A DNA stretch of 64,000 nucleotides from CAMLJR01 sp964631955 (GTDB lineage: Bacteria > Pseudomonadota > Gammaproteobacteria > Pseudomonadales > CAMLJR01). A model generated the notes under the pieces. That model did not search any database and was not told the DNA's origin. It saw only the letters and a list, made by a program, of their open reading frames with translations. The stretch covers positions 248,001 through 312,000 of the forward strand of contig CAZWBA010000002.1 of the NCBI GenBank assembly GCA_964631955.1, in the 5' to 3' direction. Of this stretch, positions 59,421-64,000 are shown in pieces; the first letter of the stretch is position 1; each line of letters opens with the position of its first letter. The translations under genes were made by a program, and so were the position numbers.

Positions 59421-60623
59421 ATGGCGCTGACCAATCGACAAATTCTGCTCGGCATCACCGGCGGCATCGCCGCGTATAAATCCGCCGAACTCGTGCGCCG
59501 TTTGCGCGATCGCGGTGCCGATGTGCGCGTGGTCATGACGAAGGCGGCGCAGGAATTCATCACGCCGCTGACCTTGCAGGCGCTGTCGGGCAATCCCGTG
59601 CATACCGATCTGCTCGATCCCGCCGCCGAAGCCGCGATGGGCCATATCGAACTGGCGCGCTGGGCGGATCTCGTGCTGATCGCACCCGCCAGCGCGGATT
59701 TTCTGGCACGCCTCGCGCAGGGCCGCGCCGATGACTTGCTCACCACGCTCTGTCTCGCCACGCCCGTGCGCATCGCCGTGGCGCCTGCGATGAATCAGGG
59801 CATGTGGCGCGACGCGGCGACGCAGGACAATATCGCCCTGCTGCGCAAACACGATCGTCTGATCTGGGGACCGGCCGAAGGCGAACAGGCCTGCGGCGAT
59901 GTCGGACCGGGACGCATGCTCGAACCCGATGCCATCGCCGGGCTGGCGACGAACGCATTTGCAACGCGCCTGCTCGAAGGCAAACGCGTGCTGATCACCG
60001 CTGGTCCGACGCGCGAGGCGATCGACCCGGTGCGCTTCATCAGCAATCACAGCTCGGGAAAAATGGGATTCGCGCTGGCGCAGGCGGCCATCGATGCGGG
60101 CGCAAAGGTGACACTGATCGCCGGACCCGTCGCGCTCGCCACGCCCGAACATGTAAAACGTGTCGATGTGGAAAGCGCGCAACACATGTTCGATGCCGTG
60201 CATGAACATATAAATGATTGCGATATTTTTATCGCGGCGGCGGCGGTGGCGGATTACCGCGCCGAACATATCGTCGACACGAAGATTAAAAAGCAGAACG
60301 ATACAATGACGCTCACGCTCGTGCGCAATCCCGATATCGTGGCGAGCGTCGCGCAGTTGCGACCGAAGCCGTTTACCGTGGGTTTCGCTGCCGAAACACA
60401 GCGGGTCAAGGAGTACGCGCGCGACAAGCTCGAACGCAAAAACCTCGACATGATCATTGCCAACGATGTCGCCGCGCCGGGCATCGGGTTCAACAGTGAA
60501 AACAATGCGGTCAGTGTGCTCTGGCGCGATGGCGAACTCGACATCGGCGAGCGCTCGAAAGCACAGATTGCCCGCGAAATCATCGGTCTTATCGAACGCA
60601 ACATACATTTGCAGATTGCCTGA
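59421..60623 (+). CDS. coaBC: Bifunctional phosphopantothenoylcysteine decarboxylase / phosphopantothenate-cysteine ligase
   Basis: Two steps of coenzyme A synthesis in one 400-residue protein. The CoaC half (about 1-190) has ILLGITGGIAAYKSAELVRR, the active-site His in EAAMGHIELARWADLVLIAP, PASADFLARLAQGRADDLLT, VAPAMNQGMWRDAATQDNIA and the Cys of EGEQACGDVGPGRMLEP. The CoaB half has LITAGPTREAIDPVRFISNH, SSGKMGFALAQAAIDAGA, AAAVADYRAEHIVDTKIKKQ and NDVAAPGIGFNSENNAVSVL. All expected residues appear. In most gammaproteobacteria dut follows; here the next gene is algC, 31-43 bp away. Confidence 0.97.
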   Translation: MALTNRQILLGITGGIAAYKSAELVRRLRDRGADVRVVMTKAAQEFITPLTLQALSGNPVHTDLLDPAAEAAMGHIELARWADLVLIAPASADFLARLAQGRADDLLTTLCLATPVRIAVAPAMNQGMWRDAATQDNIALLRKHDRLIWGPAEGEQACGDVGPGRMLEPDAIAGLATNAFATRLLEGKRVLITAGPTREAIDPVRFISNHSSGKMGFALAQAAIDAGAKVTLIAGPVALATPEHVKRVDVESAQHMFDAVHEHINDCDIFIAAAAVADYRAEHIVDTKIKKQNDTMTLTLVRNPDIVASVAQLRPKPFTVGFAAETQRVKEYARDKLERKNLDMIIANDVAAPGIGFNSENNAVSVLWRDGELDIGERSKAQIAREIIGLIERNIHLQIA

Positions 60624-60654
60624 TTTTTTTGGTTCACATCAAAAGCTGGGATGA

Positions 60655-63105
60655 GTGAAAACGACGATGGCAAAAAAAAATAGCGCCGGACAACCGGCCG
60701 CGGATGCGCAAAACAATCTGACCATGCTGGTGGTGCGCGGCACAGCGATCGGCCTGATCGCCGTCATCGCCTGTTTCGTTTATCTGATCGCCTATGAAAT
60801 TCCGACCCGCAACGCAAAGGTGCTGGAACAGCTCACGCAGGAACTTGCGCTCGATCAGACCGGGATTGTCGACAGTTGGGTGCAGCAGACGCAATCGCGC
60901 CTGCAGAGTATCGCCCGCGATCCCGATTTGATCGCGCATTTTTCAAATGCTGCAGACACCCCCCCGGCAGCATCGACATGGCAGCTGGCTTTTCCCGAAG
61001 CGACTCACCTGCGCCTGATAAGACTCGGCCCGCTCGGCATCGCCAGTCTCAACAATAATCAGGCGGGCCTGCGCAACAATATCGAAGCCGATATGCTGCG
61101 CCGCGTATCGGATGGTTCCGATGCTCAACCCGAGGCTTATCAGCTCGATCAGAAATGGGTGATTTCATTCGTGCAAGCGGTTGCCGCGCCCAATGAAAAA
61201 TATGCGGCGGGCGCGATTCTGCTGACGATATCTGCAAGCCATATCGAACAATTGCTCGCCAACACAATCGGACCGCGCGGCGGCGCCAGCGTGCAGCAAA
61301 AAACCGGCGGCAAATCGGTGGATTTCGCGCGTGCAGGCAACAGCGACGTCGCTGAATTGGCGCAGACGCAAGCGAGCAGCGTTAAAGCCTGGCAGGTGCA
61401 AGTGACGCCGGCCTCCGCATGGGTTTCGCAGTTACAGCAAACCCTATTGCAACCGCTGATACTGTTGGGAATTAGCGCGATAGGCATTCTGATCGGCGCA
61501 TTCCTCTGCATCGGCGCCTTCCGCCGCGCCCTCGATCGCAGCCTGCAGGCATTGCTCGGCAATCATGCGCCGGAATTGCCGGGCTTCGCCGAAGTGCGCC
61601 AGCAATTGCAAAGCCGTTTAGCCACCGTTGCCGCCAAAGAAGCGGCTGCAGAAAATAAAGCCACGAAAAATGCCGAGAAAATTGCGCCAGCACCCGCCGA
61701 ACAGATCGTCGAGGAATTAGGCGATCTGCCGGTGCAGATGCCCGAGACGATTTTCCGCGCTTACGATATTCGCGGCATCGCGTCGCATCAGCTGACCGAT
61801 GACATCGTTTATCACATCGGTCTGGCCATCGGCAGCGAAGCGGTCGATCGTGGTCAGCAGGAAATCATCGTCGCACGCGATGGCCGCGGCAGCAGCGAAG
61901 CGATTTCCTCCGCATTGATACGCGGCCTGCAGGACAGCGGCCGCGATGTGCTCGATATCGGTCTGGTGCCGACGCCGCTCATGTATTTCGCCACGCATCA
62001 GCTCGGCGTGCACAGCGGCGTGATGGTGACGGGCAGTCACAACACCGCCGAATATAACGGGCTGAAAATCGTCATCGGCGGAAAAACGTTATCGGGCCGC
62101 GCGATCGAAAGCCTGCGTCAGCGCATTCAGGACCGTCACTTCAGCAAGGGCAAGGGCGGTTATCGCAGCGAGCGTATCAACGAGCGTTACATCGATTACA
62201 TCATGAATGATGTCGCGATTGCGCAGCCGCTCAAAGTGGTCATCGACGCCGCCAACGGTGTCACCGGAATTATCGCGCCGCAATTATTCGAACAGCTCGG
62301 TTGCGAAGTGATTCCACTGTATTGCGATATCGATCCGCAGTTTCCGCATCACGATCCCGACCCCACGATTGCGAAGAATCTGCGCGATCTCGTGCAGCTT
62401 GTGCGCGAGAGCAGCGCCGATCTCGGCATTGCTTTCGATGGCGATGGCGATCGCGTCGCCGTCGTCACCGCGAGCGGAGAAATCATCGCAGCCGACCGTC
62501 TGCTGATGGTGCTCGCGCAGGATGTGGTCGCGCGCAATCCAGGCGCCGATGTGCTGTTCGATGTGAAATGCACGCGCAGCCTCAATAATGTGATCAGCAG
62601 TTTCGGCGGCCGCCCGATCATGTGGAAGAGCGGCCATTCATTCATGAAAGAAAAAATGGCGGAAACCGGCGCGCTGATAGGCGGCGAATTCAGCGGCCAC
62701 ATTTTCTTCAATGAGCGCTGGTTCGGTTTCGATGACGGCATGTATGCAGCGGCGCGGCTGATCGAAATTTTAAGCACCACCGATCCCAATCTCGATTCGC
62801 ATTTAAACGCCTTGCCAGGCACATTGAGCACGCCGGAACTGAAGATTGCCCTGAGCGAGCAGGCGAAATTCTCAGTCATGGAGCGGCTGGCGACGAGCGG
62901 CAAATTCGGCGATGGCAAAATCACGACGCTCGATGGCATTCGCGTCGATTTTCCCGACGGCTGGGGGCTGGTGCGCGCATCGAATACAACGCCCGCGCTG
63001 ACGCTGCGTTTCGAGGCCGATAACGAAGCCGCGCTCGAACGAATCCAGACCTTATTCAGGGATCAGCTGCGCGCGGTTGATCCGCAGCTGCCGTTTGATT
63101 TTTAA
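60655..63105 (+). CDS. algC: Phosphomannomutase/phosphoglucomutase AlgC with membrane-anchored N-terminal extension
   Basis: An 816-residue protein. The N-terminal part has a membrane helix (about residues 26-46), a roughly 215-residue periplasmic region with no recognised domain, and a second helix (about 264-286). An Ala/Lys-rich linker (EAAAENKATKNAEKIAPAPA) follows. From about residue 362 comes the alpha-D-phosphohexomutase: PETIFRAYDIRGIASHQLTD, phosphoserine site VMVTGSHNTAEYNGLKIV (Ser near 461), metal loop IAFDGDGDRVAVV, sugar loop GALIGGEFSGHIFFNERWFG, phosphate loop LVRASNTTPALTLRFEA. It interconverts mannose or glucose 6- and 1-phosphates for polysaccharide and LPS. Start is GTG 60655 or ATG 60667, uncertain. 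Extended AlgC forms occur in Pseudomonas. Confidence 0.94.
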   Translation: MKTTMAKKNSAGQPAADAQNNLTMLVVRGTAIGLIAVIACFVYLIAYEIPTRNAKVLEQLTQELALDQTGIVDSWVQQTQSRLQSIARDPDLIAHFSNAADTPPAASTWQLAFPEATHLRLIRLGPLGIASLNNNQAGLRNNIEADMLRRVSDGSDAQPEAYQLDQKWVISFVQAVAAPNEKYAAGAILLTISASHIEQLLANTIGPRGGASVQQKTGGKSVDFARAGNSDVAELAQTQASSVKAWQVQVTPASAWVSQLQQTLLQPLILLGISAIGILIGAFLCIGAFRRALDRSLQALLGNHAPELPGFAEVRQQLQSRLATVAAKEAAAENKATKNAEKIAPAPAEQIVEELGDLPVQMPETIFRAYDIRGIASHQLTDDIVYHIGLAIGSEAVDRGQQEIIVARDGRGSSEAISSALIRGLQDSGRDVLDIGLVPTPLMYFATHQLGVHSGVMVTGSHNTAEYNGLKIVIGGKTLSGRAIESLRQRIQDRHFSKGKGGYRSERINERYIDYIMNDVAIAQPLKVVIDAANGVTGIIAPQLFEQLGCEVIPLYCDIDPQFPHHDPDPTIAKNLRDLVQLVRESSADLGIAFDGDGDRVAVVTASGEIIAADRLLMVLAQDVVARNPGADVLFDVKCTRSLNNVISSFGGRPIMWKSGHSFMKEKMAETGALIGGEFSGHIFFNERWFGFDDGMYAAARLIEILSTTDPNLDSHLNALPGTLSTPELKIALSEQAKFSVMERLATSGKFGDGKITTLDGIRVDFPDGWGLVRASNTTPALTLRFEADNEAALERIQTLFRDQLRAVDPQLPFDF

Positions 63106-63209
63106 TGGGCGGCAGTTTTTAATGCTCGCCCTTTTGCCCTGAACCGGCAATTTGCATCGCGCAATCCGTGCGCATCCCATCGATCACGCAACCGACCATG
63201 AGAACCGCC

Positions 63210-64000
63210 ATGTCACTCAATCGCGAGGCCGCCGCCAATATCGCCAGCGTTTTGACCGAAGCGCTGCCGTACATCCAGCGCTTCACCGGCAAGACCATCG
63301 TGGTGAAATTCGGCGGCAACGCCATGGTGGCCGACGACCTCACGGCGAGCTTTGCCCGCGATGTCGTGCTCATGAAACTGGTCGGCATGAATCCGGTCGT
63401 GGTGCACGGCGGCGGACCGCAGATCAATCAGCTGCTCGAAAAACTCAACATCAAATCCGAATTCAAGGGCGGCATGCGCGTCACCGACGAGGCGACGATG
63501 GATGTGGTCGAAATGGTGCTCGGCGGCAGCGTCAATAAAGCGCTGGTGACACTGCTCAACCGCAGCGGCGGCAAGGCCATCGGCCTGACAGGCAAGGACG
63601 GCGGTCTGATTCGCGCGCGCAAAATGCTGCTCGAACAAAAAACCGGCGATAAAACCGAGCTGCTCGATATCGGCCAGGTCGGTGAAGTGAAATCGATCGA
63701 TACCGCCATTATCGATACGCTGGTGGCCAGCAATTTCATTCCCGTAATCGCGCCGATCGGTTTCGATGACAACGGCGCCTCGTACAACATCAATGCCGAT
63801 CTCGTCGCCGGCAAGGTTGCCGAAGTATTGAAAGCCGAAAAATTGATGCTGCTGACGAACGTCGCGGGGCTGCAGGATAAAGCCGGCAAGGTGTTGACGG
63901 GTTTATCGACGCAGCAGGTCGACGGCCTGATCGAAGACGGTACGATTTACGGCGGCATGCTGCCGAAAATTCAGTGCGCACTCGATGCGGTGAAAGGTGG
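63210..64000 (+). CDS. argB: Acetylglutamate kinase, 5' part (cut by window edge)
   Basis: Phosphorylates N-acetylglutamate in arginine synthesis. 263 codons are in the window, of about 300. The preferred start is ATG 63210 (MSLNREAAANIASVLTEALP), with GAGA 6 bases upstream; ATG 63198 is an in-frame alternative. Signatures are GKTIVVKFGGNAMVADDLTA (ATP site Lys and Gly loop), NPVVVHGGGPQINQLLEKLN, VTDEATMDVVEMVLGGSVNK, IPVIAPIGFDDNGASYNINA and LMLLTNVAGLQDKAGKVLTG. It follows algC by about 104 bp; the algC-argB order is typical. The window ends inside the gene, at VKGG. Confidence 0.96.
   Translation, partial: MSLNREAAANIASVLTEALPYIQRFTGKTIVVKFGGNAMVADDLTASFARDVVLMKLVGMNPVVVHGGGPQINQLLEKLNIKSEFKGGMRVTDEATMDVVEMVLGGSVNKALVTLLNRSGGKAIGLTGKDGGLIRARKMLLEQKTGDKTELLDIGQVGEVKSIDTAIIDTLVASNFIPVIAPIGFDDNGASYNINADLVAGKVAEVLKAEKLMLLTNVAGLQDKAGKVLTGLSTQQVDGLIEDGTIYGGMLPKIQCALDAVKG

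Noticed and set aside
59364..60608. 414-codon minus-strand open frame
   Set aside because: Antisense to coaBC, which has all catalytic motifs.
1..64000. Frequent GCGATCGC-type octamers (HIP1-like)
   Set aside because: Several occur (for example near 5115, 23270, 28790), but I could not count them or compare with expectation, so no claim is made.
1..64000. tRNA genes, CRISPR arrays, prophage or transposase genes
   Set aside because: Looked for and not seen on either strand; the repeats found are small palindromes, not spaced direct repeats.

Overview
This 64 kb window is chromosomal DNA from a gammaproteobacterium of moderately high GC content. Several gene blocks are in the order known from Pseudomonas and its relatives: argE / DUF4124 gene / argA; lgt-thyA-folA; rpiA next to ilvA; 5-FTHF cyclo-ligase / 6S RNA / zapA / ZapB-like / UPF0149 / pepP / ubiH / ubiI; and radC / coaBC / algC / argB. 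I cannot name the genus. I see no tRNA or rRNA genes, no prophage, no transposase and no CRISPR array.

Layout. 0-5 kb: the start of the potassium transporter kup (cut by the window edge), a three-gene unit of a winged-helix-like protein plus two DUF5985 membrane proteins, the nasT-nasS nitrate-sensing antitermination pair and a MORN-repeat protein. 5-14 kb: a long non-coding stretch, then fbp, a YbaK-like deacylase, a DUF502 membrane protein, rnz with an overlapping secretin-like exported protein, lasT, a proline iminopeptidase and an orphan GspE/PilB-type ATPase. 14-24.8 kb: argE and argA, a large membrane protein that looks like an inactive M48 peptidase, two lipoproteins (one YceI-like), arfB, elbB, trxA and rho. 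24.8-37.4 kb: ubiD, an MFS exporter, hemW, ilvD, a membrane class III nucleotide cyclase coupled to a lipoprotein, the lgt-thyA-folA operon, and an NRDE/FAH pair. 37.4-50 kb: a chemoreceptor, rpiA, ilvA, the 6S RNA/zapA block, pepP-ubiH-ubiI, gcvH and rlmI. 50-58.5 kb: an accessory, probably catabolic cluster (GMC oxidoreductase, TetR regulator, MFS symporter, extended SDR, two classical SDRs, a SnoaL-like protein and an acyl-CoA dehydrogenase). 58.5-64 kb: radC, coaBC, algC with a membrane-anchored N-terminal extension, and the start of argB.

How the parts fit. Most of the window is core metabolism: arginine synthesis (argA, argE, argB), branched-chain amino acids (ilvD, ilvA), ubiquinone (ubiD, ubiH, ubiI), thymidylate/folate (thyA, folA, cyclo-ligase), coenzyme A (coaBC), and RNA or transcription functions (rho, 6S RNA, rnz, lasT, rlmI, arfB). 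The accessory parts are the catabolic cluster and the small dispersed palindromic repeats.

The most interesting observations are: a 108-bp palindromic element inserted in frame inside ubiH, which adds 36 residues; a dispersed hairpin repeat family (about six copies) placed at gene ends, where it appears to act as terminators; two other MITE-like inverted-repeat elements; the M48-family protein that has lost its zinc ligands; and the absence of dut from the coaBC-algC junction, where it usually sits. I did not find a clearly new defence or mobile system.
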